Shown one piece after another: positions 44,512-53,100 of a stretch of 64,000 bases of DNA. The position numbers were made by a program, and so were the translations under genes. Below the pieces are notes generated by a model. It was not told where the DNA came from, did no database searches, and saw nothing but the letters and a program-made list of their open reading frames with translations. This stretch comes from Pseudohalioglobus lutimaris (GTDB lineage Bacteria; Pseudomonadota; Gammaproteobacteria; Pseudomonadales; Halieaceae): positions 124,001 to 188,000 of the forward strand of contig NZ_PKUS01000005.1 of NCBI RefSeq assembly GCF_002866825.1. The letters are read 5' to 3'. Each line of letters opens with the position of its first letter. Positions within the stretch are counted from its first letter, which is position 1.

Positions 44512-45747
44512 ATGTCTAATGAATTTCCATTTCTCTCTGCAGAATACGCTGCGCGGCCACAACCCTTTTGGAAGAATCTTCGAGAGACCGATCCAGTTTA
44601 CTATGCGCAGGAGTATGGGTTTTGGGTTATTTCAAAGCATGAGGATATCCTCGAGATGCTCAAGGACCCATACACATACTCGTCCGCAGCCGGACCCGGT
44701 GGGGGCCTCGTAGCAGGAGAAGACGGCGAACAGCGCGATGACAATGGCGGCATGGGTTTCCTACCCTTGATTCAGCATGATCCGCCAGAACACACCAGAA
44801 TTCGTTCGCTGTTTGCAAAGGCTTTCACGCCAAAACGCATCGCCGAAATGGAACCAGCGGTGGTGGAAATAGCCACAAATCTAATGGACGAACTCCACCA
44901 GAAAATTCGCAATGGTGAAGCGCTGGATCTGGTAGATGATTTTGCCAGTCCGCTGCCGGTGTATGTAATTGCTCAGATGATGGGGATTCCGTTGGAGGAA
45001 CGTCATCGCTTGCGCATGTGGTCTGATTCCCTGGCCATTGGTGCTGGAGAAGGGTATTCCATTCAGCAGCAGCTCGGCTCACGTAAAGAGATGACGGAAG
45101 GCTTGAGCGAAATCATCTCTGCGGCGCGTCATAATCCACAGGCAAATACCCTTATCAGCGCCATGCTTGATGCTTCCGAGGAAGGTGAGAATCTACGTAC
45201 AGAAGAAATACTAGGTTTAAGCAAACTGCTGTGGCTTGCAGGGAATGAAACAACGACCAACTTGATCAGCAACGGGGTAGTGTTCTTATTGAATCATCCC
45301 GATGTGCTGGCGGACTTGCGAAATGATAGGACATTGATTTCTGATTTCGTTGAAGAAATGTTGCGTTATGACGGCCCTGTAATGGGCCTTTTTCGAATTG
45401 CAACCAGAAATGTTGAGTTCAGAGGCAAAAACATCAGTAAGGGTGATACGCTTTGGTTGCTTTTCTCCTCCGGGAATCTCGATGCTGATACTTATGAAGC
45501 CCCAGAGACTTTTGATCTGCATCGACGCAACAAAGATCACCTAGCGTTGGGGAAAGGTATACATTTTTGCATGGGCTCCGCGCTGGCACGGCTTGAAGCG
45601 AAGGTCGCTTTCGAATGGCTCATCGATCTACTTCCTCATATGAAACTGGATTTTGAGAATGGTAAACGAATTCCTGTCCCGATACTTAGCGGCTGGGTAA
45701 AGCTACCGATGTCTGTTGATGTCGGGGCCCTTGAAGTGGCGTCATGA
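44512..45747 (+). CDS. cytochrome P450
   Basis: A 411-residue soluble bacterial P450. Landmarks: the I-helix oxygen-activation motif LAGNETTTN, ExxR in EEMLR, and the heme-cysteine loop LGKGIHFCMGSALARLE. It would hydroxylate a lipid, terpenoid or drug with electrons from a ferredoxin and reductase, neither of which is in the island. AGGAG lies ahead of the ATG. The substrate cannot be told from sequence. Confidence 0.93.
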   Translation: MSNEFPFLSAEYAARPQPFWKNLRETDPVYYAQEYGFWVISKHEDILEMLKDPYTYSSAAGPGGGLVAGEDGEQRDDNGGMGFLPLIQHDPPEHTRIRSLFAKAFTPKRIAEMEPAVVEIATNLMDELHQKIRNGEALDLVDDFASPLPVYVIAQMMGIPLEERHRLRMWSDSLAIGAGEGYSIQQQLGSRKEMTEGLSEIISAARHNPQANTLISAMLDASEEGENLRTEEILGLSKLLWLAGNETTTNLISNGVVFLLNHPDVLADLRNDRTLISDFVEEMLRYDGPVMGLFRIATRNVEFRGKNISKGDTLWLLFSSGNLDADTYEAPETFDLHRRNKDHLALGKGIHFCMGSALARLEAKVAFEWLIDLLPHMKLDFENGKRIPVPILSGWVKLPMSVDVGALEVAS

Positions 45748-45950
45748 CGGATATTGCAAAGTTTCAATGTAATACCACCTCCTCCCATGGGCAGGGTAAT
45801 ACTTCAGCTACCCTGCTCACAGACAGCTATTCTGCAGCACTTCGTGTATGCCTTGTGCCTCGTCGCATAAGATACAGCGGCGTCTTTATGAAATTCCCAA
45901 AAAGTTTACGAGCAGATTTGTTATGGAGGATGCAGTCAAAGAGGGAGTAG
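45744..45950 (+). CDS. possible short coupled reading frame after P450
   Basis: A 68-codon frame (starts MTDIAKFQCNTT) whose ATG overlaps the P450 stop (ATGA), the normal sign of a coupled gene. The peptide matches nothing I know, in particular no ferredoxin cysteine motif, and looks low in structure. It may be the front of a lost gene. The remaining stretch to about 46100 shows no gene. Confidence 0.25.
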   Translation: MTDIAKFQCNTTSSHGQGNTSATLLTDSYSAALRVCLVPRRIRYSGVFMKFPKSLRADLLWRMQSKRE

Positions 45951-46110
45951 GGGGTAGTTGCGGCTTGATGTGACATTCTCATCGGCAGCTCAGCAGGATT
46001 CCCTATCTGTATTCAAAGCGAGCTCGCCACCGACAATGGCTTGAAAGAAGTGCCAAGGAAAGGAGGGGCCTCAAGCTTAACCGTAGGGTATCTACTAGAG
46101 AACACGGGTC

Positions 46111-46141
46111 GATACGGGGTGTAATGAGGGCGGGCCGTATC
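46111..46141. repeat. right-end inverted repeat of island 2
   Basis: GATACGG (46111-46117) and CCGTATC (46135-46141) flank GGTGTAATGAGGGCGGG, matching 35376-35404 of island 1 at nearly every base and at the same distance from the tRNA-derived repeat. Confidence 0.6.
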
Positions 46142-46163
46142 CAGGTGATCGATTTACAAGGGT

Positions 46164-46367
46164 CTAAATTGCCACAATTGTGGCTACGAACCAGTTGTTC
46201 AATGGATAGTAGCCAACGCTGGGGTTGTCGGCCAGCAAATTCAGGCGGGCAAGGATAGAACTGGTATAGGCATCAGCCTGTTCTAGACTCCACCCCGACA
46301 GGGTAAAGAGCCAAATTTCCTCCAAATCTCTTAGAGCGAGTTCGCGAATGAAATAGCGCTTCTTCAC
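46164..46367 (-). pseudogene. parE: parE/relE-type toxin gene cut off at the island end
   Basis: The first 55 residues (YFIRELALRDLEEIWLFTL, then WSLEQADAYTSSILARLNLL and NPSVG) are a normal ParE toxin front, a protein that blocks DNA gyrase. After this the frame runs into the tRNA-derived partial repeat and stops, about 35 residues short of a usual ParE. The toxin is probably dead. The gene overlaps parD by four bases. Confidence 0.75.
46179..46194 (+). repeat. partial attachment repeat, right end of island 2
   Basis: TGTGGCTACGAACCAG equals 35443-35458 apart from the bases before it, but the rest of the tRNA-derived repeat is missing and parE sequence follows. Either a deletion removed the remainder or the crossover used a short match. 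Confidence 0.7.
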
Positions 46368-46609
46368 CCAAGAGGCTTTTTATGGAGTTTTTCCAGAAAT
46401 TCCCGGCTATCAAAGTTTTCAGCAACGGGGCTGTCCTCCCCCGCCCTTAGTCGAGTCCTCAACATATCAAGCCTGGCTTCATCCTCCTCCAGCTTTCGCA
46501 GCCCGGCGCGGACTGCTTCGCTGACAGATTGAAAGCGACCCTGTTCTATCTTACTGGTGATGAACGCTTCAAAATGATCACCGAGGGTGACGGAGGTGTT
46601 TCTGGCCAT
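46364..46609 (-). CDS. parD: ParD-type antitoxin
   Basis: An 81-residue ribbon-helix-helix protein: MARNTSVTLGDHFEAFITSK, then GRFQSVSEAVRAGLRKLEED, typical of the CopG-like ParD antitoxins, with an acidic tail that would bind ParE. The toxin partner just downstream is truncated, so the antitoxin is probably an orphan. A GTATTAA/TTAATAC inverted repeat lies 23 nt upstream. Confidence 0.85.
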   Translation of the reverse strand: MARNTSVTLGDHFEAFITSKIEQGRFQSVSEAVRAGLRKLEEDEARLDMLRTRLRAGEDSPVAENFDSREFLEKLHKKPLG

Positions 46610-46631
46610 GTGCGCGTACCTGAAAAACTAT

Positions 46632-46648
46632 GTATTAAATATTAATAC
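46632..46648. promoter_or_regulatory. inverted repeat upstream of parD, likely autoregulatory operator
   Basis: GTATTAA and TTAATAC flank three bases, 23 nt ahead of the parD start. Antitoxins of this class usually repress their own promoter at such sites. Confidence 0.5.
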
Positions 46649-46838
46649 TGGGGATGGACCTTGTAAAGTCAGTATTTTTACGGTGCATTGAGCCTGCGAA
46701 AATAGCTCGATCGACAACGTTTACAATTCCGACAAATTTCCGACATCAGCGTGCTCAGTGGTGCGTTGTCGTGCTTGGTCGGCAACGGGCGTCGCCAGAA
46801 AAGCTATTTAAAACAATACGTTAAATTTCATTTGTTGA

Positions 46839-46884
46839 GCTACGAACCAGGCGGTCGCACGTTCGAATCGTGCCAGGCGCGCCA
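46839..46884 (+). repeat. attachment repeat, original 3' end of tRNA-Arg
   Basis: 46 bases identical to 8555-8600 of the tRNA gene, ending in CCA and followed after one base by a strong terminator. This is the right end of the whole array and the former native 3' end of the tRNA. Confidence 0.92.
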
Positions 46885-46885
46885 T

Positions 46886-46927
46886 ACAAACAAAAAAGCC
46901 CACCTCCTGGTGGGCTTTTTTGTTTGT
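46886..46927 (+). terminator. displaced tRNA-Arg terminator
   Basis: A 19-bp perfect inverted repeat (46886-46904 with 46909-46927) around TCCT: the inner stem GCCCACC/GGTGGGC is flanked by A-run and T-run, so it can act in both directions. It stands one base after the tRNA-derived repeat. Confidence 0.92.
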
Positions 46928-47037
46928 CGGGTGTGTCTAGCCGAAAGACGTGCCCCCACGTTCGACAAATTGCGACAGCAATTTGAACCGAGCCGCTTAG
47001 CGGCGAAGCCCCGCAGGGGTCAGAACAACCCTCAGGG

Positions 47038-47171
47038 TGTTCTGAGTCATCGTGCCACCGGAGTCCGCACTCCAGCTGCAGCTCAACTCAAAAACAGAAT
47101 TCGCAGGCGTCAGATAGTCGTGCCAGGCGCGCCCTGAGGCTGTTCTGGGTCCATCGTGCCACCGGAGTCCG
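47038..47171. repeat. direct repeat and tRNA-like debris after the array
   Basis: TGTTCTGAGT plus CATCGTGCCACCGGAGTCCG (47038-47067) recurs at 47141-47171 with one substitution and one inserted base. The second copy is preceded by TCGTGCCAGGCGCGCC (47118-47133), the last 16 bases of the tRNA-Arg repeat without the final A. A hairpin TCAGAAC/GTTCTGA spans 47020-47045. The gene-free stretch 46928-47449 otherwise shows nothing I recognise. Confidence 0.6.
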
Positions 47172-47449
47172 ATGCGTCACCACAGTACCTATCCAGTACT
47201 GTTACCTGGGATTAACAGTGATCGTGCCCGGCGCCTCGTTTCTGCTGGTCTATGCAGGAATCTACTTATCAATCGCTACACGTGAACCGCTCAACGCCTC
47301 TCGGTGGAGTTTGAGCTTCGGGGGAGTATCTGGGAGGGGGCAGTGGAGTAATGTTTCCTATCCGGTATTTACCCGACTCAATAGAGGGTGTAATAGTGTC
47401 AACGAGAGACCGGGATCAGCGAAATTCGACACGGTACCGAGGAGAAGTA

Positions 47450-47890
47450 ATGATCGACAACACCTTTTCTGTCATCTGCAAAAGAATACTGCTATTGATG
47501 GCATTTACTGCGTCCAGCGTCTGGGCATCATCCGCGCTGGCGGGTGATCACGAGCGCTCCGCCATTGTCGAAGCGGCTCGAAAGTATCTTATCCACGGAC
47601 TGGTTGAACACCGCCCTGAATTGGTTCCGCTGGCGGGGAATGCCTGGCGCGTGGAGCAGGGCGAAAATACGGGTAGTAGTGGGGCCGAAATCAAACAGCG
47701 CTTACTGGGCGAGGAATATCAGGTCATTACTGGAATTAGCAACGAACGCTGGCTGGTCGATGGCAACGAAGCGGTGGTCTTCTATGACCTGCACGTGAGC
47801 AGCCTGGATGCGCCGGTTCTGATCGCGGAACGTTTCAAAGTAATCGACGGCCTGATTGAAGAAATAGAGGCGCTTATCTATCAGCCGTAG
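47450..47890 (+). CDS. hypothetical secreted protein, possibly NTF2/SnoaL-like
   Basis: A 146-residue protein with a signal peptide (up to ASSALA) and a small alpha+beta domain: the start AIVEAARKYLIHGLVEHRPELVPLA and the strands EAVVFYDLHV and VLIAERFKVIDGLIEEIEAL resemble the NTF2/SnoaL fold, a weak call. GGAGAAG lies just before the ATG at 47450; longer in-frame readings bury the signal. Single gene; function unknown. Confidence 0.6.
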   Translation: MIDNTFSVICKRILLLMAFTASSVWASSALAGDHERSAIVEAARKYLIHGLVEHRPELVPLAGNAWRVEQGENTGSSGAEIKQRLLGEEYQVITGISNERWLVDGNEAVVFYDLHVSSLDAPVLIAERFKVIDGLIEEIEALIYQP

Positions 47891-48045
47891 GTTCTCCTGG
47901 TTTCTATGCCGGGGAAGGAAATACTTTCCAACAGTCTGAAAACTCCGGTAATGCGTGGGTCTGACGGCCTTCGTCATTGACGGTGGTCAGACCGCTGGCT
48001 AGGGTAATATGCGGATTTCACCTATAGCTTTCAGGAGTAATGGTC

Positions 48046-48840
48046 ATGTCAAATATTTTGGATCGCTTCCGACTTGATGGTCAGGTAGCAATTGTTACCG
48101 GCTCAGGCCGTGGTATCGGTGCAGCAATTGCGATTGCGTTTGCAGATGCCGGTGCCGATGTCGTTATCACAGCACGCACGGTTTCTCAGATGGAAAAAAC
48201 CGCCGAGCAAGTGCGCGCACGAGGGCGGCGGGCTCTGGTGGTGTCCTGCGACGTGCTTGATGCAGAGCAACGTAAGTCACTGGTAGAACAGACCCTGGCG
48301 GAGTTTGGCCGCCTCGATATTCTGGTAAACAATGCCGGGGGCTCCGGGCCCAAGCCTGCGCTGGAGACAACCGAAGAGGATTTTGAGGCGAGTATTCGCT
48401 TTAACGCAACCACTGCATTTACCTTGTCTTGTCTGTGTGCGCCCAGGATGGTTGAAACAACCGGTAAAGGCGCAATTGTCAATATATCGTCTGTTGCTGC
48501 TCGTTTTCCCCAGCCCGGATTTGTTAGCTATGGTGTCGGAAAAGCGGCCATGGAATTTATGACTCGCAATCTAGCTCAGGATTTCGCTCCCAAAGTACGG
48601 GTTAACGCTATTGCTGTTGGTTCGACGCTCACTGACTCACTGGCAGGTGTCATGAATGACGAATTGGAGCGGGTGATGGTGTCCCGTACACCGCTTAACC
48701 GCCTTGGCCAGCCGGAAGACATTGCTGCTTGCGCGCTCTATCTTGCCTCTCCGGCAGCTGCCTACGTCACCGGAGAAATCTACGGTGTCAATGGCGGCCT
48801 GACAGGCACGCCCATGGAAATGCCGCGCGCAGGCTTGTAA
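48046..48840 (+). CDS. short-chain dehydrogenase/reductase
   Basis: A 264-residue SDR with the NAD(P) loop VTGSGRGIGAAIA, NNAGG, the catalytic serine in ISSVAA and YGVGK. Overall pattern resembles 7-alpha-hydroxysteroid dehydrogenase and other 'classical' SDRs. AGGAG is eight nt before the ATG at 48046, so that start is preferred over the ATG at 48040. Single gene; substrate unknown. Confidence 0.88.
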   Translation: MSNILDRFRLDGQVAIVTGSGRGIGAAIAIAFADAGADVVITARTVSQMEKTAEQVRARGRRALVVSCDVLDAEQRKSLVEQTLAEFGRLDILVNNAGGSGPKPALETTEEDFEASIRFNATTAFTLSCLCAPRMVETTGKGAIVNISSVAARFPQPGFVSYGVGKAAMEFMTRNLAQDFAPKVRVNAIAVGSTLTDSLAGVMNDELERVMVSRTPLNRLGQPEDIAACALYLASPAAAYVTGEIYGVNGGLTGTPMEMPRAGL

Positions 48841-48995
48841 TTCCTGGCCTTTAGCACAACGGGCGTGCAGCGGACTTGAAAGGGTGTTTCCAGGTTATCC
48901 CGCTGAATCTGCTGGAACCAGGCGATGAGTATCGAGAAACGCTTGTACGGGTAGGTCGTTTACCGTGACAAGGTGAATAGATTCCTGCAGTGCGC

Positions 48996-49727
48996 TCACT
49001 CTTCTTCTCCGGTGTGGCGAAAACTACCGTGGTTCAGAAAGTGGGAAACCTGCTCCAGAACGAAATCGTGCCACATCAGGAAGCTGTGGCTGGCGGGCAC
49101 CGTGATGAAGTCAGTCATACCCGCAACCCGCGTTTCCTCCACCAGTACAGTTCCATCGCTGGGCCCAATGGGGCCGCTCGGGGTCCAGGGGCGGTTGTTA
49201 TTGCTGCCGGCAATAATCCCTACCGGGTAGGCAACGGGTCCCAGCAGCGCTGGCAGGGATTCCGCTCCGGCTGCGAGTTGTGTCGCGGCAACGGGCAGGA
49301 AGATATCCAGCATCGGGTTGTCGATAAGGTTCGCTGCGAATTTACTTCCCTGGTTGGGCGGCCCCATCATCACTACCCGGCCCAGCTCCGGTATTTCATG
49401 GTGAGCCAGATACTGGCGAACCAGGATGCCGCCCATTGAATGCGTCACAAAATGGATGGGCGAAATGTCGGCCAGACGACACCCGGCCAGGCCTTCCTCA
49501 ATCGCGGTGTCCGCCAGCTCTTCGATGGGAAAAAAGAGTGAGGGGTAGCTGATATTCACCACGTGATAATCTTCTTCCAGGTGCCATTCGACAGCCTTCA
49601 TGGAGTAGCCGGATCGATAGAGGCCGTGGAGCAGTATGACGCAGGCGGAATCGTTTTCGTCGGCCGCGAATGCTGGCGGTACCGATAACAGTAATAGCAA
49701 AAGTGAAAATTGGGAGAAATTCTTCAT
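48996..49727 (-). CDS. secreted alpha/beta hydrolase, lipase/esterase-like
   Basis: A 243-residue hydrolase with a signal peptide ending in PPAFA, the oxyanion region VILLHGLYRSGYSM and the nucleophile elbow THSMGGILVRQYL. Late histidine in PASHSFLMWHDF. The pattern fits the EstA/LipA-type exported esterases. It follows the GGDEF gene at 49790 by about 60 nt on the same strand and may share its transcript. Confidence 0.82.
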   Translation of the reverse strand: MKNFSQFSLLLLLLSVPPAFAADENDSACVILLHGLYRSGYSMKAVEWHLEEDYHVVNISYPSLFFPIEELADTAIEEGLAGCRLADISPIHFVTHSMGGILVRQYLAHHEIPELGRVVMMGPPNQGSKFAANLIDNPMLDIFLPVAATQLAAGAESLPALLGPVAYPVGIIAGSNNNRPWTPSGPIGPSDGTVLVEETRVAGMTDFITVPASHSFLMWHDFVLEQVSHFLNHGSFRHTGEEE

Positions 49728-49789
49728 TTAGTCAGGGGGACTCTGTTGCCGGAAGATGTATTGCCTTGCGCCAACCTGATAGACGGCGG

Positions 49790-50788
49790 TCAGGAGGATG
49801 GTTGCACCTGGTCGTCGTTCAGTTCAGCTGCTACTTCAACCCGGTTTCGACCCTTTGCTTTAGCTTTTGTCAACGCTCTCTCTGCGCGATTGATCCAGTC
49901 CTGGCTACCTTCAAGCTTGGCCAGTTTAGCCACTCCGATTGAGACCGTCAGGTGTGTTCCGCCGGGAAATACGGTGCAGCCGATGATTTCACGGAGTTTA
50001 ACTGCAAGCGATGTTGCATCCCCCAGGGCAGTGTTTTCGGCCACCACAAAAAACTCTGCGCCGCCACTACGGTAAAGCGTATCGGTCGGGCGTGTATTGT
50101 TGCGGATAATCTGAGCGAGTGAAAACAGGACCTGATCGCCCAGCACCCGCCCGTGCTTATCATTCACTTGCGAGAACTGATCAATGTCAACTTTGAGGAT
50201 ACAGGCGTTCACATGGCATCTGAAATAGAGCGACACCAGAGATTGAAGTTTATCGATTTTCGCCCTGCGGTTTCCGGCACCCGTCAGTGCATCTACGCCC
50301 GCCAGATGTTGCAAACGGGATTGCTCCATCCTGGAGAACAGCGAAAAAGCGCTCGCCAGGACGATGGTCGTTGTCAGTGACTTGGCCAGGTTTGTGGTTT
50401 CCTCCAGTGGCTGTTCACTGTAGGCCTGTGCGATGACCCAGCAGACCGATAGAACACTGAGCAGCAGTGCCTGTTTGACGTCGAGCAAGAAAAACATCGC
50501 CAGGATCACGGGATACAGCCAATTCACCTGGTGCAGGCCGGTGTAGTGTATGGCAGACAGCGTTAACGCCAGGAATATCCAGGCCATCATCGTGGCAGGT
50601 AACGTCGTCCTGCGGGTGCGGAAGGTGTAGACGAAAAGGAAAGCCATTGACCCGGCCCACACTACGTCAATAACGGCCAATACCCAGTCGGCGGTGGCAA
50701 TCCTGAAAATGGCGGCCGGAACCACGGTCACCACAAAGACAGCACAGATTGCCAGCACTAACCATTCTTGTATCGATCGTTTAAGCAT
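49790..50788 (-). CDS. membrane GGDEF-family protein with altered active site (GGAEF)
   Basis: A 332-residue protein with about five to six N-terminal membrane helices (up to residue 155) and a C-terminal GGDEF domain (DALTGAGNRRAK, LKVDIDQFSQVNDKHG). The signature reads SGGAEFFV, so the metal-binding acidic residue is alanine, which normally abolishes cyclic-di-GMP synthesis. The product-binding RxxD motif (RPTD, five residues upstream) is kept, so it may act as a cyclic-di-GMP receptor instead. Otherwise of normal length and intact. Confidence 0.85.
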   Translation of the reverse strand: MLKRSIQEWLVLAICAVFVVTVVPAAIFRIATADWVLAVIDVVWAGSMAFLFVYTFRTRRTTLPATMMAWIFLALTLSAIHYTGLHQVNWLYPVILAMFFLLDVKQALLLSVLSVCWVIAQAYSEQPLEETTNLAKSLTTTIVLASAFSLFSRMEQSRLQHLAGVDALTGAGNRRAKIDKLQSLVSLYFRCHVNACILKVDIDQFSQVNDKHGRVLGDQVLFSLAQIIRNNTRPTDTLYRSGGAEFFVVAENTALGDATSLAVKLREIIGCTVFPGGTHLTVSIGVAKLAKLEGSQDWINRAERALTKAKAKGRNRVEVAAELNDDQVQPSS

Positions 50789-51116
50789 TAACGTACACGT
50801 TTATTGCTATGTAATTGGATTCTGGCGCTTCCTGTGACCGGAATCTCCGGCTGTTGCCAGCTACAGCACCATACGCAGCCACACTTTCATGCCCATTCTG
50901 TCACTGCTTCGAAAGTAGGCTACTGCAATTTCTTGAACGAAACAGTCGCAACATTGAAGTTAATGGATACATGGTATTCCTGCAATCACCGGAATGGCAA
51001 CCTAACGCCAGGATTCTATGCCTGTAATGTGCCCACGGTGCGACGACTTCTGACCACCGGGCACTAATTGAGTAGATTTGGCTGAACATCTGCCTGTTCA
51101 TCGTTATATTGTTGCT
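50789..51116. other. intergenic region, divergent promoters expected
   Basis: About 330 nt between the divergent GGDEF and kinase-like genes. No RNA gene, repeat or recognisable operator is seen; the readable short frames have no support. Confidence 0.4.
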
Positions 51117-52100
51117 ATGCACACGGCCATCGCTAACACAGTACTTTCGGCAACGGGCGCACGGGCGATTCGCAGTGCCACCGTTATTCAATCGCTATGG
51201 AGCGGCTACGGTGAGATTGTGCGCCTTGAACTGGAGGGCAGTAGCTATCCCTCGGTGATACTCAAGCACATCAAGCTGCCGGATGCGGGTAGCCATCCCC
51301 GTGGTTGGAACACGGGGCGCTCCCACGATCGCAAGATACGCTCATACCAGGTGGAGGCCCATTGGTACCAGGACTACGCTCATCAATGCGACGCGGGTTG
51401 TCCGGTACCCGGCTGCCTGGCGGTCAATGCTGCAGAGAATGAAACGGTGCTGGTGCTGACGGATCTGGATGCTGACGGGTTCGATCTCAGAAAAGAGAAC
51501 GTGACGATTGAGGACATACATGCCTGCCTGGATTGGTTGGCGAGTTTTCATGCAACATTTCTCAATAGCCCGGCAGACGGGCTTTGGGAGTGTGGCAGCT
51601 ATTGGCACCTCGATACCCGGCCGGATGAACTGGCTGCCCTTGAGGATGCCGACCTGCGCGAGGCCGCATCGCTTATCGACCAGCAGTTGCGACGGTGTCG
51701 TTATCAAACCCTGGTACACGGTGACGCCAAGCTGGCCAATTTCTGTTTCACGAGCGATTCCCGCAAACCCGGCGTGGCAGCGGTAGATTTTCAGTACGTG
51801 GGGCAAGGCTGTGGCATGAAAGACGTGGCCTATTTTGTGGGCAGCTGTTTAGGTGAAGACGAATGCGAGGCTTTGGAAAAGCCATTGCTGGACTATTATT
51901 TTTCCAGGCTGGGTCAGCAGGTTGCGGATAAACACACCGGTGTGGATACAGGCGAACTGGAAGGCGAGTGGCGAGGACTCTTTGACGTGGCGTGGGCGGA
52001 CTTTCATCGCTTTCTCAAGGGCTGGAGCCCGGGCCACTGGAAAATCAACAGCTACAGTGAACAGCTGACCCGCAGGGTTATCGAACGACTGCAATCATGA
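51117..52100 (+). CDS. APH/choline-kinase-like phosphotransferase
   Basis: A 327-residue protein kinase-like small-molecule kinase. The catalytic segment is [13 protein letters not shown] and the metal-binding aspartate is in [20 protein letters not shown], as in aminoglycoside phosphotransferase and ecdysteroid-kinase-like families. The ATG at 51117 is preferred; a TTG at 51078 is possible. Its end overlaps the start of the phosphatase gene (ATGA), so a kinase and a phosphatase are coupled. The substrate is unknown. Confidence 0.8.
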   Translation: MHTAIANTVLSATGARAIRSATVIQSLWSGYGEIVRLELEGSSYPSVILKHIKLPDAGSHPRGWNTGRSHDRKIRSYQVEAHWYQDYAHQCDAGCPVPGCLAVNAAENETVLVLTDLDADGFDLRKENVTIEDIHACLDWLASFHATFLNSPADGLWECGSYWHLDTRPDELAALEDADLREAASLIDQQLRRCRYQTLVHGDAKLANFCFTSDSRKPGVAAVDFQYVGQGCGMKDVAYFVGSCLGEDECEALEKPLLDYYFSRLGQQVADKHTGVDTGELEGEWRGLFDVAWADFHRFLKGWSPGHWKINSYSEQLTRRVIERLQS

Positions 52101-53002
52101 ATCGGGTTGCCCTGCCTTTGCAGCAGTTGTGTGACGCCGCCATGCAGGCTGCGCTTGAGGCGGGTCGGTTTGTTCAAAGCACGGATCGAAAAGCGTTACA
52201 GCGACATTTTAAAAATGCTGGCAGCAGCGAGGCTTCCCGGATTGTCACCGAAGTGGATGTGCGCAGTGAAGCCATCATACGCGAGTGTCTGCAGGCAATA
52301 TCTGAGCAGTGGGGCATTGCTTTCGTCGGAGAGGAGTCGTCACAGGATCTATCCGGCACCATTCCCGACCGCCTGCTGGAGTCTTATTACTGGTGTGTAG
52401 ATCCGTTGGACGGCACTCTGCCTTATGTGGAGGGGCGTCCGGGATACGCGGTCTCAATCGCGCTTGTCGACCAATCAGGCGAGCCCCTGATAGGTGTTGT
52501 TTACGATCCGCTGGACGCTACGCTTATGCACGCCATCAAGGGGCAGGGCGCCTACCGGGGTCAGGCTCTGATTAACCAGGCAACATCATTATCCCCAGCG
52601 CTAATGGTATATGCAGACACAAGCTTCAGGACACATGAAAATTATGCTGACGCACTCAACATCTTGAATGCGTGTGCACAGGATTCAGGGCTGGATGGCG
52701 TTGAATTAGTTTATGGCAGCGGTGCCGTGAAGAATGCCTGCCAGGTTCTGGAGCACCCTGCGGCCTGCTACCTGAAATTGCCCAAACCCGAAAACGGTGG
52801 CGGCAGTATCTGGGATTTCGCTGCCACAGCCTGCATCGTCGACGAGGCGGGGGGCTGGGCCAGTAATATCCATGGCAAACCGCTGGAGCTCAATCGCAAG
52901 GGTTCAACCTTTATGAATCACCAGGGTGTGCTCTATGCGTCAAACGAACGGGTGGCACGATACCTGATCGCCAAGCTTCAGGTGGTCTTTCCCGCAAGCT
53001 GA
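52097..53002 (+). CDS. inositol monophosphatase/CysQ-family phosphatase
   Basis: A 301-residue Mg- and Li-sensitive type phosphatase. Visible motifs are [23 protein letters not shown] and [15 protein letters not shown], the three metal-binding parts of the family. It could act on inositol phosphate, 3'-phosphoadenosine 5'-phosphate or a related compound. The overlap with the kinase-like gene suggests they work on the same metabolite. Confidence 0.85.
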   Translation: MNRVALPLQQLCDAAMQAALEAGRFVQSTDRKALQRHFKNAGSSEASRIVTEVDVRSEAIIRECLQAISEQWGIAFVGEESSQDLSGTIPDRLLESYYWCVDPLDGTLPYVEGRPGYAVSIALVDQSGEPLIGVVYDPLDATLMHAIKGQGAYRGQALINQATSLSPALMVYADTSFRTHENYADALNILNACAQDSGLDGVELVYGSGAVKNACQVLEHPAACYLKLPKPENGGGSIWDFAATACIVDEAGGWASNIHGKPLELNRKGSTFMNHQGVLYASNERVARYLIAKLQVVFPAS

Positions 53003-53100
53003 CCACAAGTGCCGATATGTGTGCATGATCAGGCGGGTTCACGATCCAGCGTTAAGAGCACCATCAATGTATAACAACGTCAATATGAACCCGGCACGCC

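Larger units (their letters stand above)
35445..46194. mobile_element. integrated island 2, tRNA-Arg-targeted, carrying efflux and P450 genes
   Basis: Left end is the attachment repeat at 35445; the right end is the partial repeat at 46179, preceded by the same inverted-repeat block as island 1. It has its own recombination module and conserved noncoding region, then two thioesterases, an RND efflux pair, MarR and a cytochrome P450. The match of both termini with island 1 makes the two the same element family with different cargo. Confidence 0.75.
46195..46884. mobile_element. remnant of a third tRNA-Arg element
   Basis: Between the partial repeat and the full attachment repeat at 46839 only parD, a cut parE and about 230 nt of gene-free sequence remain. 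The right end lacks the ATACGG/CCGTAT block of islands 1 and 2, so it was a different kind of element. Confidence 0.55.

Noticed and set aside
47218-47547. 109-codon frame after the island array
   Set aside because: Overlaps the start of the secreted protein at 47450, no ribosome site, no recognisable pattern.
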